Shown here: positions 30,710 to 44,120 of the stretch, piece after piece
Numbering within the stretch: the first letter of the stretch is position 1
Layout: every line of letters starts with the position of its first letter
NCBI GenBank assembly: GCA_024449915.1
Contig: JAMZAV010000167.1
Location: 1,302,001-1,366,000 of the forward strand
Source: Sweltsa coloradensis
Lineage: Eukaryota > Arthropoda > Insecta > Plecoptera > Chloroperlidae
DNA: 64,000 nucleotides
Direction: 5' to 3'
Notes under the pieces: model-generated
The model's database searches: none
The model's input: the letters and a program-made list of their open reading frames with translations, nothing else
What the model was told of the DNA's origin: nothing
Position numbers and translations under genes: made by a program

Positions 30710-33700
30710 CAAAGTGTTTTTGGTCTGATTTATTAAGGGTAGATGGGCTAGTAGGTAAGCTGGGTACCGAAACTGCAAAGGATGGTTGAAATTAATAATG
30801 TTGTAGGTCTTTTAAAATTATATGGTTACTCACCACACATTTTTAAATAAATAAATAAAATAAAAAAGTGGGCCCTTCTTTAATAGTATAATAATTAAGT
30901 TTTATTTTATAAATTAATTTAATAAATTTAAATTTAATAATGTGCCAGTAACAATGGAACAAAATCCAAACATAATATTGTCATTGAACAAATTGCCAGC
31001 AAGTTTTGAAACCAGCCACGTGTTACTAACGGTAATAAAACAACAACAGACCCAATACTTAATTTGTTTCCCGAAAAAATTACAACTATAAGGCAACGTA
31101 GTGTAATCTAATTGTTATTTAAAAATATTTTAAAATGCCTCATTATGTATTTGAATTTAATGTGGAACGGGAGTCTTCACTAATTTTAATTATTTTAGTA
31201 TTTCGTATTAATTGAAAATTTATATTGGCGAGTTGTTCAATGAAGTGAATCACTTCATTCATATTCATTTATATATTATGTTTTATCTAATTTGGTTGTG
31301 TAAGTTCATCGCTAATTTCGATTATAAAGAATGCACAGGATGGCCATGTTTGAATATCTAGTATTCCGTGACGCCATGAAGAACATGAATGATTATTTAA
31401 CTATTTTTAGCGATTTTCTTTCCCATCTAACACGCGCTTTGTAACGGTAACACAAATGTATCGTGCGCGAAAAGAGATCGCTTCCGAAAATAAAAAATAT
31501 ATTTATAGTAGGTTGAGAATAACGTGTTCGCAAAACATTTAATTCGAACTTCATGGTTAAATATGCTTGAAATTAACTTAATTCTTATGGATGCATGATT
31601 TTAAAGACGCAATATTGTGGTGAAATCGACAATAATTGTGTCAATTAACACGGATTAAACGAAACATCATGTTTCGTTGTGTGTGGCTTATCGTTTATTT
31701 TGTATTTCCGATTGTGTAAAAGAGAATATTCTTCGAAATTCTAATTCGTTTATAAGGAAATATTTCCCAAAGAAAACTTTTACAAGAAAATACTTAAAGA
31801 GTTGTTGAACTCATTAACTTATAATATAATAACTGTTTTTTGGTTGGATATAACAACATTCTATATCAAGTTGCCTTTTAGAAACAGAAATGTACGTTGC
31901 TTTCCTTTAACATCAGTGTTCACGGCATTTTAGTCGATTCATTTTTGTATTCTTTTGTAATGAGCCATGCTGAATATCGATTAATTGGGTCACATTCCAT
32001 TGTGTTAATTCGTTTGTCACTTCAAGTCTTTATAACTGTATGTTTTTGAGCAAGGTTTCAACAGGGTTCTGGGTGGCCGTTTGAGAAATACTGACCACTC
32101 TTTTTGAACATACTTCTTTCGGTGTTGTCATGCCTTCTATTGTTCTATGCCGACTTCACTTCTCATAGCTTCCGTTTCGATGATGCAGCAGAATCCATGT
32201 TGATAATACCACAACGCGGAATGCATTGAAAGAGAACATGTGGAAACCCAGCCGCGTGTTGTAATAGAAAGTTGTGTTCTGTCACTTTAAAGTGTACACT
32301 CTACACTCTACAGTCTACGCACCTCAGTAACCACCACATTTCTAGAATAACACTCATTCGTCTTGACGTGACAGCTGGAGGGATTTGGAGATTTATTCAC
32401 ATACTATTAGTGTGTTGTGACCTGTTTAAAGATGTGTCTGAGGTGTGTATTTTTTCGAAAACGTTATTTACTTGAATAACTAAGTCTACAGTATGGTACA
32501 TTATGTGCAGTGAAGTGTTTTGACTTTGTAAACTAGGCCTACTTATCACTCACTCAAGTTTTAATCTAGAGGACTTGCTTTGTGCAATAGGATTTTACGG
32601 TTGAATAAGTGTTATTTTAATTAAAATTGTTTAAAAAGGGATCAAAGTTTGTCTCAATCGGGAAGAAAAGAATAATATTGAGTCGGAAAAGGTCAAAATA
32701 TAAATTGAAAAACATCCGTTATCAATATTACCATTGTGAAATAGGCCAAACATACAGAAACACAACAAAATGTGAATACAAAATCAACATAAGCACACCC
32801 TTTTGCTAAATCATACAGACTGCAGACAATTTGGTCTACTGTCACAAATAAAAATATGTATTTAAAAAATAACAATTTCTCCATGTGTCTATAACTAGGT
32901 ATTTTGAGTCTTTGGGAAAGATATTATGACCGAGTCCTGATTTAGAGAACTTAATCTCTTGCATTCGAATTAACTTCTGAAGAAAACATTGTATATAATT
33001 TTCTGTCATATAATTATTACCGGTGGAAAGTATCGAACACCCTCAACGTCCCCCTCTAGAACAGTCTCGCGCGTTACGCTTATAAGCTCATTCTGACGGT
33101 AATAGTATTATAAAAACCTTATAAATTCGATTCCGGACAAAACACGAAAACGATCAATTCTAAATTACTGGTAGATAAATATTTAAACTAAAAATTAGAA
33201 AATAACATAATTCCATGGAGCAACGTGAAACCTAATTGGCAAATTGCTATTATTATGCATGAACTGATTAGAATGAAAGCTTTAGAACCATATCAACAAA
33301 AACTTTTTCATTATTTTGTAAACTTAGGCCCTACAACATTTTACCAACGAGTCGTGGCACCAGCTGTATTGTAGATATTTGGATTTCATTTTCCCATGCT
33401 TTTGTTACTAATTTAAACGAAAATAGTATGTTTAATTAAATTACAGATTTGCACTTTCAGCGTAAAATGTGTGCGTGTTTCGAAGGCCGTTTTTTTATTT
33501 TTTGGTGGTTGGGCATTCTGTCAGGTATGCCCCAAGGTCTTAAACAACAGCCCCAGTAGCTTCAAGGATGACAGCCTCTTATTATTGAATTCACCGTAAG
33601 GCTTGGCTATAATTTAACTGACTGCTTTTGAGTGTCTATACATATTTTATGTGGCAAGAAAAGCCATAGAAAACTGCCAAACGCATAATAACACACCTAT

Positions 33701-33930
33701 GTAAATGCATTTGAACGTGATACATGCAAGAAAGCTGTTATAACAGTGTCTGGTTTATTATTATTTGGAGGCAAGCAAACTTGTTTGGTTGCACTAATTC
33801 CTTGTTGTTTATTAATCGGTATTTAAAAAAAAAAATTAGGCACTGAATTATTATTTAAAGCAAGCACGATTACAGGAGTAATGAGTATCCAGAATAGGGA
33901 CCAAAACATACCAATATTATCCCAAGATAA
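30710..33930. other. Gene desert: AT-rich, no recognised genes or repeat families
   Basis: Base composition is even and homopolymer tracts are fewer than in the block to the left. Short frames (for example 32272-32475) show no motif. Confidence 0.5.
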
Positions 33931-33934
33931 TTCC

Positions 33935-34100
33935 AGAGTTCAAATCCAGTTGGTGGAGGTGCCATACATTTACAATCTTCCTGACCTTCTAGTCACCATT
34001 GCCAACACTAAACTCATGTGAATCGAAGTAATGCCCGTGGTTTTCGAAACATGACATGACACACGCACAGACGGACGGACAGATAAAGGGAGCTACTTAA
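33935..34100 (-). repeat. Four-copy dispersed family (TCCGTCCGT / GGCACCTCCACCAA), copy 1
   Basis: Read on the minus strand, TCTGTCCGTCCGTCTGTGCG, then CTTCGATTCACATGAG, then GGCACCTCCACCAA come in the same order as in copies at 55430, 59905 and 62020. It is the most diverged copy. Confidence 0.5.
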
Positions 34101-34429
34101 GTAGTCTATACTCGCTAAAAATCTGTTTTTGTTTTTTATTTATTTTTCAGGTTTTTGTAGGATGCACAGAAAATAAATATTATTTGGAATTAAAAACAAC
34201 CTAATTTTGTACTAAAAAGATAATTAGATCAAACTAAAATTTAAAACATGTCATTAATATTCATGAACACAAAATAATCAAAAACAGTAACACTTCTGCA
34301 CATTAAAAATATGTGTTACGACCAATTGTAAGCATTCCTTTCGCTATACCAGCAAGAGCGCCACACAACAGCAATCCCCCCCCCCCACTCCTTCTGCCCC
34401 TCTCAAACACTACTAAAAGAAAGTGGTCA

Positions 34430-34570
34430 TTAGTCGATGAGTGCACGCGCCGATAAGAGAACGTCAGCCAATTATTATCACCTTGTTACGCACATAGCCA
34501 GCCCTGATTAGTTCGTTTGATCATCATGAGCCATTTTAATTACACCAGAATTAAGATTACGCAACTCCAG
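34430..34570. promoter_or_regulatory. Possible conserved non-coding element
   Basis: A 140-bp patch of higher complexity carries CCGATAAGAG (GATA), AGCCAATTATTATCACC, TTTTAATTACACC and TTAAGATTACGC (homeodomain-type cores). It lies in a gene desert next to a poly-C tract (34377-34386). This is a pattern impression only; conservation cannot be tested here. Confidence 0.15.
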
Positions 34571-34579
34571 GTCCCTTAA

Positions 34580-37500
34580 GTGATTCCTACATAATCAAAT
34601 ATAATTATTCTATTTGTATCTCGGCTATTTGTTTCACACTTAGCAACAACGTTGTTTGCTAATTATTCTTAGTTTAAGATGTAGCTCGTTCCACAAATAT
34701 TTAATTACATAACATTCATTTTTATAAACGACCGTGTGACGCGTTCACAATATTTTAACACATATTTATTTGCCCAATTTGCTGATTAGAGCATTTCAGA
34801 GGGGAAATGTGAGGATATAGCTGTTAACTATCATGACTATCAGACGATATTCAGAGTTGGGAAATATGGTATTTGATAAAACCAAGGGCTGTCAATAGAT
34901 AGGTATGGATATCACACATATGGAAATCACATAGGTAAAGAAATTTTAAAAATTGCATTTTCAGTAAAACTATGCTTGTTCGATTTCAGAATAACAACGC
35001 AAATTGAACATATCCGAAAATTAAGATAATCTACGTTACATATTTTATTGTATTAAGAGCTTGTTCAAAAAAATGTAAAATGACTAGGATCAGTTATATA
35101 AAAACAGTTTATATTATATAAGGGTGTTTGAAATGCATTATCTCATGATTGGAAAACTTGGAGGCGATCTCTTTTCAATTTGCCCAACTACGAACGGAAT
35201 TATTGAGAATTGAGATGTCAAGCTTTAAACGAATATTACTTCCAGTGATGTTATTGATGATGATGTTGATTCAATTTAATTCGGGCTTCGTTCCCATTAC
35301 GGATCCACGCCATCTATACATCAGCTAGTGCCGTAATCGCATAGAATATAGATTGATTAAACTTTTAACTAATTTCCAGGTTGTATTTAATTAGGCAAAA
35401 CTTAATTATCCTCCTCACACTCATCTTTTTACATCGGTCAACGTAACACGCCCCACTGTAGTAACTCCAAAAAATTCCACGTGATATTGATGCGAGACTA
35501 TCTGTAGTGAGCATCAGTTCTGATTGACTTTGTTAATGAGCGTAGCTTCACGCAAATAGTCTTCTATAGCATCATCGCCATGCAAAAACGTTGGGCGGAC
35601 TGTTTAAATAGAGTCTTTGGTTTCTGGTTTGTGATCATCAATAATTGGCCAGAAAGTTCTTTATTGCGTTCATATATCAAAGAAAATAAATAACACCATT
35701 TAAAAAATTATCCTTGTAACCAAAGGTAGAATTAAGATTCCAAGAGTTAGAGTGTTTGAAACTTGATCTGCAGGTAGAAAATATCAAGATACAGGTGTGT
35801 GCATGGAAACTGCACCTAGAGTGTAATTAAAAGTATTGCTAAGCCTTCTACAAGACTTCAATTACGTCTAGCCGAGATAAATGTTCTAAATGTTTAGGGA
35901 GAGTTTATAAGAGTAAAAGCGTGCCAAATGTTTATTTGGCACCGAAATGTTATAATATCACGGACCTAATAAAATAGTTATACTAAGAAAGTAAAATTAT
36001 ATTCAAAACAAGATTTAATGTTTCTTGTTATAATAATGGTTGCAATACGATTATAAGGTTGGACATTAGCACCGTAAACTATATCATAGTAGAACTTAGG
36101 GGATGTGGGGGAAACGTCTAATGTCGTCTAATCAGCTTCGAGTTACTAGGAATTAGGACAGCTCCTATTTACATTATAATTCCGTTCAAAGATGGCTAAC
36201 TGTAAATATGTATGTTTTCTATAAAGGGGAATCTTCAATTTTGAATTACGAAGAACATTTTGCTCGTAAAGTTTTTTTTTTAAGAAAATACTTTTGGTCT
36301 AAAATCATATTGTATCAGAATAAAATGTCGAACCGCTTATAGCAATGCTGTATAATATTGTTAGAAATGACTCTGGTGATATAGGGTAAGGTTGGCTGAA
36401 ATACACAGTGAGCTAATGGGCGTTCCAGGGAGGAATGTAATGGATTGATAATGATTGATGTAAGTCTATACGTTATACATTAACTTGTGTACGATTCTGT
36501 CGCGCATTACGCAACGGTTGAAGTCGCACAGCCTTGTGGGAAGTGTGTGGTCATGGAATCTGTTTGGTTACCCCTCAAGCAGGTAGCTAGTACACATTCG
36601 TCAACTAGAACACGATGAAATTTAAATAAATTTAACTTAATTTATTCTGTGAAATGAAGCATTTAATCAGTTGCTTCCTCAATCCATTTCGTGTATTTTA
36701 TATTTATTGAATCGTAAATAAGCATGGATCACAGGGCTAATTACTATAATCTTGTTTTAGGAAGGGCCGAAAGTCAAGCACACTCATTGGGTTAGAGGAA
36801 TTACAGACAGGGAAAAGTAGGCATTGGACATTAACACAAACAACATTCGATTAAATGCCTCCAGGCAAGGATAGCCCAGAGTTAATTACCTGTCTGGCCA
36901 TTCTGTCTGTGTGTCTACATCTCTCTATGTTCAGTTTATTAGTATTGGTCTACAGTAACTTTTTGTATGATACAAGACAAATACAACACCAGGTTCTTAT
37001 ATTGCACAAAATTGGAAGCGACTATCATGTAATTGTTTTGTTTTGGCGAGAAATTATTACTTTTATTGAATCAAATCTCATTACACTAATCACTCTTATC
37101 TTGTTTTCATTTAATTATTCTTCGCATAATGTTAGTTTTTTTAAATAATTTCATAAGCCCTATATGTGTATTTAGGTAAACCCCCAAAAGACTTGAAAGA
37201 CCTTGGATTTTCAATTTAGTGCGTTCTTAAATTTTGATTTATTTGATACTTATTTCGTAATGTTTTAATACTATCTTTAGATGTGCTTATAATGGTTTGA
37301 TTAATTACGTATCGTTTATTGCTGCTCATTGTTTAGTTAGCAGTGATAATATTGCTTGGCATTCTTGGTGGGTTGAAAACCTGTTGTCAAGGGGACAAAA
37401 AATAAATAATATTATTATAAATACGCATTAATATGACGTGTTTATCTATCTATCCTTGGGTAGTAAAAACCATATAATCCCGCGAGTTCAAATACCAGAG

Positions 37501-39930
37501 CAAGATCGAACTACTTTAAATTTCTCTTCAACCCGTCATTTCTATTTTAAACATAACCTGGACACTGAAAAGTTATTGAGCTCTTTTTTTATGAAACCAC
37601 TTTCTAAGCTTTATTATTCATTATTCAATCACACACACAGTGACCTAGCTTCGGCTGTCATCGTACAGACTCGTACTCACGCCACGCTGAGTCCATGGAA
37701 CTCCGAGCTCTAATTCGATTTTTTTGTCCAAACACTCGATTACCTTTATTAAATCACTACTTAATAACACTTTGGATTAACATTTGTTTAAGTGATGTGA
37801 GTTTCCGCTCAGAAACAGATGTTGAGTTGGACTTCTTAATAAAGGAATATCCAGGTGATCAGGGGTATCCAATTTTTTTTTACCATCGTTTTAATATTTT
37901 TTGTCAGTCGGATTAAAAACGCAAAGTTTTAAAAAGAATTCCCTAACTATTGCACATTTTTCTTTAGGTGTCATACTGACAAGCTCGTTTACAGTTGTTA
38001 TAATTAGATTCCATGAATAGTCAATAGGGTTGGGTGCGGGTTGGTTGTTGTCAATAATAAGTAGTGGCACCACAATGTTTTTCGTGGTAAAACAAAATTA
38101 ATAGAGGTGAACTCAAAATTGATATGAGTACGTTCAAATACAAGTCTTGAAACACTTTCTTGTTCAGCATACACTTGTTTTAAAATTTACTTTGGAATGA
38201 TAAATGATATTATTTTCGAGCACTCAACAGGAGTCTATCTTCGAAACGCCCGTTGCTTTAAAAGAAATAAAACACACGTAAATTTTTTATTCGATTCTAC
38301 TATATAATCATTTGAATCTGCACATGTACAAGTTATGTTATTTTCAGTGTTCGCCAGATCTCAGCGTGGTACCTGGTAGCAACAACCAGTACCTGTTATC
38401 AGGACACAATCTCGTGTTGGCTCAGTGGACACCCCTGTTACAATAGGCCCATCTGTTGCTGAGAGGGTGAAAGTGCCACGCCCCTACACACGCAACCTGA
38501 ACACGCTTTACAGTTTTTTTTCAATCGGGCGCTCGAGTCGTACTTATCTCAAAACAGCGCATTAGTGACTGCATTCCCCGGCTGCAAGGTAATCACAGAT
38601 CCCATGTCGTGTACGGGCTGCATTATGACGACGACACAATTAGATAAGATTTTCCTTCGTTCAGCTTTGGTTGACAAGGTTTAGTACTACAACTAATGAA
38701 TACAGAATCTCGTACATATTTTTTCAAAAACACCAATACAAACTAATTATTACGATATTTTATATGTATGCCTATCAACATCACTGCGGCCCTCGCCATT
38801 ACGTGCGCGTGCGTCTGGGCCAAGTTCATTCTCTGTTTTAGGGGCGCTTCGTAAATACGGGTGCCGTATTGGCCGGTTCTTGTCAGCGTCCATGACAACA
38901 TCCATGATCAAAATGACCTCACCGACCCGCACCAAAAGTTTTTTCTCCCGATCTCTCTAATGCGCGCGACTCGTCCGTTTAGTCCAGGGCTTTTGTGGTG
39001 TTGGTAGATATTTAGTAGAAAATCAAAATCAAAACATTTTTTTTATTTCGGGCTTCATATATTTTCGAAAATTCCTACAGTCTAAATAAACGTTGAAGTG
39101 GTTGAACCCGTGCGCCGAAACGATAGTCCTAAAATGTGACAATAAAACCTCATTAATTTTGTACTGTAACGCATTCAGGAATATATTTCATATCTAAGAA
39201 ACATGACCACAAAAAGAAAGAAAACACACCGAGGTTCTGTAAATTACCAATATCAATAATACCCTAAATTAAAACACGTATTTATTTATTTTTAATGAAG
39301 GAAATATAACATAAAATAATACATATAATATTATCTCATCACAAAATACTTGCAATTACATGGTAGTATCATGGAGTGTCAATTATACTGTCAACGTAAA
39401 TAGTTTACTAATTTAATTATTTGCATTATAAAAATTAATTTCACCTAATTGAACTATACGAAACCATTATTTTAAATAGCTCTTTTTATTTGGGTAATGT
39501 CTTATAGTATACAATATTTATCTCATGGCTTCATCAGATTGTTTTTATTCAAGTTGTATATGTCTATCTGGTCTTCACTGTCAAACTGGCAGACACATCG
39601 CGCGCAATATAGTGATCAGGTAGCCACCTTGGCCCTCTTCCAAATCCAACCCCCCACTGGTGTCACGGATGTCGTCGCAATCCACACCCGGCTCAGCTGT
39701 AATTATCATAGGTAATTGTACCGAGAGTGATCACTACAGTTGGCTCTCGCAGCTCTAATAAATCTAGTTTTGATTGTGTTGGACGCCTCGCCCAAGCAAG
39801 CAGGTATTACTTCAGCACATGCACTCGTCGTGTATGCACGGACGTTGGACTCAATCTATTTATGTGCAATGCAAGTACGAACTTACGACTTTTATAAACA
39901 AGTCTACAGACACATAATTTTCACAATATC
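34580..39930. other. Gene desert, AT-rich with occasional CpG-richer patches
   Basis: No gene or repeat family is recognised. The patch at about 38345-38660 is GC-richer, with TTATCT/AGATAAG motifs and a local inverted repeat GGTACCTGGT...ACCAGTACC. It could be regulatory. Confidence 0.45.
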
Positions 39931-39936
39931 ATGTGA

Positions 39937-40485
39937 CTAGGAAAACGCTTAGTCCCGCCGCGTTGATGGATGAGCTTTTTTGTAAGTTTTTAGTTTGTTT
40001 TCCTTTGCAAGTGCTTTTTGAATGCATTGTAGGTGATTGTTGTCAAGTTTCTATGGTTACTTGTGAATTGTTATCATAAACCTAAAAAAACTCATAATAC
40101 AACCTTTATTTCTATGGATTCAGGCTAACTTTTTCAACTTTTTCTTTCAAAAGGTACTACATCACCATAATCCCTACCTTAATATCCATGTGAAATATGA
40201 ACGTTGTAGCCCCACCCGTTTGGTCAGAATCTGCCCAAATGTCACGAAAATATCGCACTTAAAATCGAAAAAAAATCGTAAAAGTACGATATTCATGAGA
40301 AATATTTCTTCGATTGTACCCAAAAACGTGGCACGTCTAAGTTCAGAGATTTCGAAGGTCCCCTCCAATTTTCATCAAGATCGCTTATGCCGTTTGCCCG
40401 GTATCGTGCAAACAAACAGACAAAAAAACAAGCTAAATTTTTTGGGGGGTCAGTGAAATTGAAGTCTTCGCTTCGCTCATCCAAT
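39937..40485 (-). mobile_element. Helentron-derived non-autonomous element (copy 5)
   Basis: It opens CTAGGAAAACGCTTAGTCCC, preceded by A (so CTAG then T on the minus strand). GCCGCGTTGATGGATGAGC follows. It closes TCTTCGCTTCGCTCATCCAA. TGGATGAGC near the start and GCTCATCCA at the end are the subterminal inverted repeats. The interior matches the 27015 copy in inverted order. Confidence 0.75.
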
Positions 40486-40489
40486 AAAA

Positions 40490-41267
40490 TTCGTCTAGGT
40501 CACGAGCCGTCTGGAATGCGCTTCACACCGGTAGGCCTACCTTAAATCTAAGAGGAATTGTGCCAAGCTTAACTAATAATTATAATTAAAATCATCAATC
40601 CTTTATTTTATTATACCAAAAAAAATATATAAAAACTTCGAAATAACAAACGACCAATTATTGTTTAACATACGGAACATCAAATTATCATAATTATTAT
40701 GTTTGTATAACATGAATATGATTAATATTGAATTTAATTAGAGAGGAGTTTTGACCATCTTCGAAGATAAAAAGTGTTTTTAATTTTTATACAAGGTTCT
40801 TACACTACAAGCTTTGCATAGCAAAAAATTATCTTTATGCTAGCGATTTTAAATATTAGCATACCCTATTTATTACACGTCCAAAAAGCTTTACTATGTT
40901 ATTTACAATAATAGTATTGTGGATATTGTATGCGTCGCAATCTATGTACAGTAATTAAATGGTGTTTAGTAAAATTTATTATTGTTGTTGTTTATTATTC
41001 ATACATCAATTAATAATATAAGATTAAATTCAAAATTTTATTTATCCGAATCACTAGTGTACATAATGTACAAAATATGAGTTTGTTTATTTAACTGCAA
41101 TTTATCGCGATATTGAAATTGCCGCAAAAGAAATGTAAAAAAACGTGTATCAAACGATACCCGTGCAACTAAGCGCTATTGGTGGCTGACGTGATGATAT
41201 CAACTAGATTCAATATAACTTTAAAAATAATTATTACACACAATAAACAGTCATCGTAACAAATTAT
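40490..41267. other. AT-rich stretch without recognised features
   Basis: No gene or repeat signal was seen. Confidence 0.45.
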
Positions 41268-41275
41268 CGTTATTA

Positions 41276-42144
41276 TGCGGCTCGTGTATAGGTGCACAGG
41301 TGCACGCGCACCCCCAAATATCTGCGCGAACTAAATTCCAAATTTAAGGTTCGAAGCAAATCTCGTAATATTCCCAATAAATCGTTGGATTGTTTGCATG
41401 GATATTTTGGCCGGCCCAAGCAAGGCATATTCGGCAGGAGTGATTCTTCAGTAGGTAAGTGCTGCCACCGGAGGGTGCTCTCCGAATGTGAGTTCTATTT
41501 TGTCATCGTTTTCTACGGTCGGCATGGCAGAACGAGCCCCGGGCCATCTTTAGAAATCACGTCTGAAAAAGCTTGCCCGATCGCGCAAGCGACTGGGTCA
41601 AAACCAGTTATTTCATTCAATGCCCTCGCAGGCGCAGCATTCATTCACCCCCACAACCCGCTCAGTAGCTAGTGAAAGTTGTTCGCGACAGGGTTGGTGA
41701 AGTGCAAGGTTAGTTTGGGTGAAGTGAGCAAACATGGTTCTCGAAATGGGCGATTTCAATGAACTAGTAATTGACCGTTTTTCGAAACTAAAAAATCGAA
41801 GAATGGACTTCATTTTAAAATAAATATACGATGTGATGTTTGAGGCGCGTGTCGGAGGAGATGAAGGGACATTATTCGGGTATGTTATATTTTAATCAAC
41901 CATATAATAATTAATTTTTGGATGGTTTTCCATAAGGTAACAGTTACACATAGGGGAGTTTTTCCTGACCAATAAATTCAAAAAATATACTCTAAGAGTC
42001 GTTTTCTGGGTACTTCAGACCATTAGTATCTAAAAAAATTTTCGCCTCCGGCGGCTGGGGCTGCGCCCCAGACCCCTTTGTTCCCGCAGAATAAGACTTC
42101 AAAAATATGTGCACCCCCACATAAATAACTCACGAGCCGCCCCT
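41276..42144. mobile_element. 869-bp hAT element with perfect 8-bp target duplication
   Basis: The left end is TGCGGCTCGTGTATAGG. The right end is ACTCACGAGCCGCCCCT, its inverted match apart from three bases lost at the left tip. Further in, GTGCACGCGCACCCCC and GTGCACCCCCAC also pair loosely. CGTTATTA flanks both sides (41268-41275 and 42145-42152). The interior includes CGCCTCCGGCGGCTGGGGC with a GGGGCTGCGCCCC palindrome. No transposase is seen, so it is non-autonomous. Confidence 0.85.
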
Positions 42145-42639
42145 CGTTATTATTGTCGGTTTTATTACAGAAGTGCATTTTGTTTTGCCATTGCTTTTAA
42201 CATTTTCTTAAGAGTAAATAAAATATTATTGTGAAGAAGAAACCCGACATGCTTACATCAATATCTTAGCATTACGTTGAGAATCAACTGTCTACGGGGG
42301 TTCCTTGTACTAATTAGTATGCAAATTACAATATTTGCAAACTGTGATCTAATAAATTAAACTTATAATTTGCATTTGTCTTGTATTGTTTAGTTTCCTG
42401 TCAGGATAGGGTCAGCCGCGGGGCCCACATGAAACATGAGTGTCCCTATCAATGGACCGATCTGATAAATCTAAGTTTCTCTTCCGCGATGCTCGATGTC
42501 CGCTGGTCTGTTCGCACTTATTAGCACCCGAGGGCGACGAGCAACACAAACAAACACTCGACGTTGCACACACTGCACCACTTTCACCACAAGAGACAAT
42601 ACCACTTAGTACGACGAGGACGTTGTCAAAGTGCGATAA

Positions 42640-42690
42640 CATACGTTCGAGCTCGGACTGCATTCTTCCAATAAGGGTCGGGTTCGATTC
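42640..42690 (+). repeat. tRNA-like box B with partial SINE head
   Basis: GTCGGGTTCGATTCCTGCC is a strong box B. Upstream, GATAACATACGTTCGAGCTC is at best a weak box A. It may be an old SINE. Confidence 0.3.
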
Positions 42691-43009
42691 CTGCCTTGGG
42701 TCTGTATCCTTTCCTCTCACAAATACAGGAGGAGGCAGAGGACTAGGCAGGCATACCCATTATATACCAGGTTCTCTAAGGCTCAGTCAATTTCAGTCAA
42801 ATGTGTAAGATAATTTACATTAAAAAATATTGAAATAGTAATTAAGGAACCTATAACAGCACTTTTCCATAAGCTGATTCGGGAAAATAAGCATAAAATT
42901 AATTAATATTCAAACATTTAGAATCTGTTAAAAAGGTAAAAAAAATCAGCCAAATAAGTCTCAATTTTCTTGATTATTTACGATAAAAATATATTAAAAT
43001 TCAGGGCCA

Positions 43010-43365
43010 TCAAATTCCAACTCGCAACCTTCTCGTGGTGTGGCCCGTGATTAGGGGAGTTTTTCTCCCTGAAACTAATGGCGAGCTCTGGGTCGTCGTC
43101 GGGGAACTTTCCCGTTCCCTTTGACTACCTCCCCGACGGCGACGACAATGACAACACGGTCGGATGATGACACAGACGGAGACGACCACGACGTGGGGGA
43201 ACCCCTGCCCTCCCTATACGCTTGTGGCTGGTTCTGACCAGCACAGGCTTGTCCACCCCTTGTCCCCCCGCGTCATCCCTTACGTCCCTCCCTTCGTCTC
43301 GATTAGCCAAGTTGCATAAATATGAGACGTTAAGCAATATCCAATCAATCAACTCATGTACATGT
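43010..43365 (+). mobile_element. LINE-like 3' fragment (family copy 3, most complete)
   Basis: The sequence blocks AACTCGCAACCTTCTCGTGG, GTGATTAGGGGAG, GGCGAGCTCTGG, GTCGTCGGGGA, CCCTTTGACTACCTCCCCGAC and CCCTTACGTCCCTCCCTTCG are shared with the copies at 8780 and 21118. The right part AAATATGAGACGTTAAGCAA then CAATCAATCAA is the kind of 3' tail found on animal non-LTR retrotransposons. There is no open frame of the right type, and the 5' side is truncated as expected for retroposition. Confidence 0.55.
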
Positions 43366-43450
43366 ACACCCAGCGAAAGAAGTAAATCAAGGAGTACCGT
43401 TGTATCTACAATACCCATCACTTGATTTACTTCTGACGCCGGGTGTACAT
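43362..43450. repeat. 30-bp-arm hairpin
   Basis: Arms 43362-43391 (ATGTACACCC...AAATCAAG) and 43421-43450 are inverted copies with about four differences around a 29-bp loop. It overlaps the end of the LINE-like tail. Confidence 0.7.
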
Positions 43451-43935
43451 ACACATCCATTATTATCAAGCAACACATAGTAATATTCAATCGTGATGAT
43501 TTATGGCTGCAGGAATAAGAACGCATTTAGCATCAAATCAATCATACTCATTGTTAAGTTGTACCTCATCAAGTTTTGATTTTTAAAATACGACTGCCGT
43601 ACAAGAAATGGTGGTTGTATTATAAGAGAACGAACGGCGAGGTACATTGAAATCTGTTCTTATGAGTATGGTGTAGAGAAGCGTGGCGGTGGTAGCGTGG
43701 GATGGACGAAGAGTGGAGTGCGGGGGGGAGTAGGAAGATGAGCAGGAGTATGATGGCGTATCACATTTCTATTGGCACATGACGGACACTTGAATACAAT
43801 AACACCTGGTAATGTGGTAACATCCATGAAGGCTCACGACGTTGCACTCGAAGTCACGTGCCACACTCGGAGCATGCTCGCGTGGTGCGCGTGCTGTTCG
43901 TCGGGAGGGGAGACTGTTAGCTGAGGCGAGGAGGG

Positions 43936-44120
43936 TACCTGCATGCAGCAACCATCAAGACACAGGCTTGGTACCTGCAGCAACCACAACAACACAGGAT
44001 AGGTACCTGCAGCAACCACAAGACACAGGCTTGGTACCTGCAGCAACCACAACGACACAGGTTTGGTACCTGTAGCAGCCACCAAGGCACAGACGGGTAC
44101 CTGCAGCAACCACCAAGACA
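43936..44120. repeat. 31-bp minisatellite, six copies
   Basis: GGTACCTGCAGCAACCAC followed by AAGACACAGGCTT recurs six times at about 31-36-bp spacing, with small variations. Each copy carries a KpnI-type GGTACC and a PstI-type CTGCAG. Both strands are open through it because the unit lacks stops, so frames here are an artefact of repetition. Confidence 0.85.

Noticed and set aside
36855..37148. 97-codon hydrophobic plus-strand frame
   Set aside because: Leu/Ile/Phe richness comes from AT-rich codons. No signal, motif or splice context supports a membrane protein.
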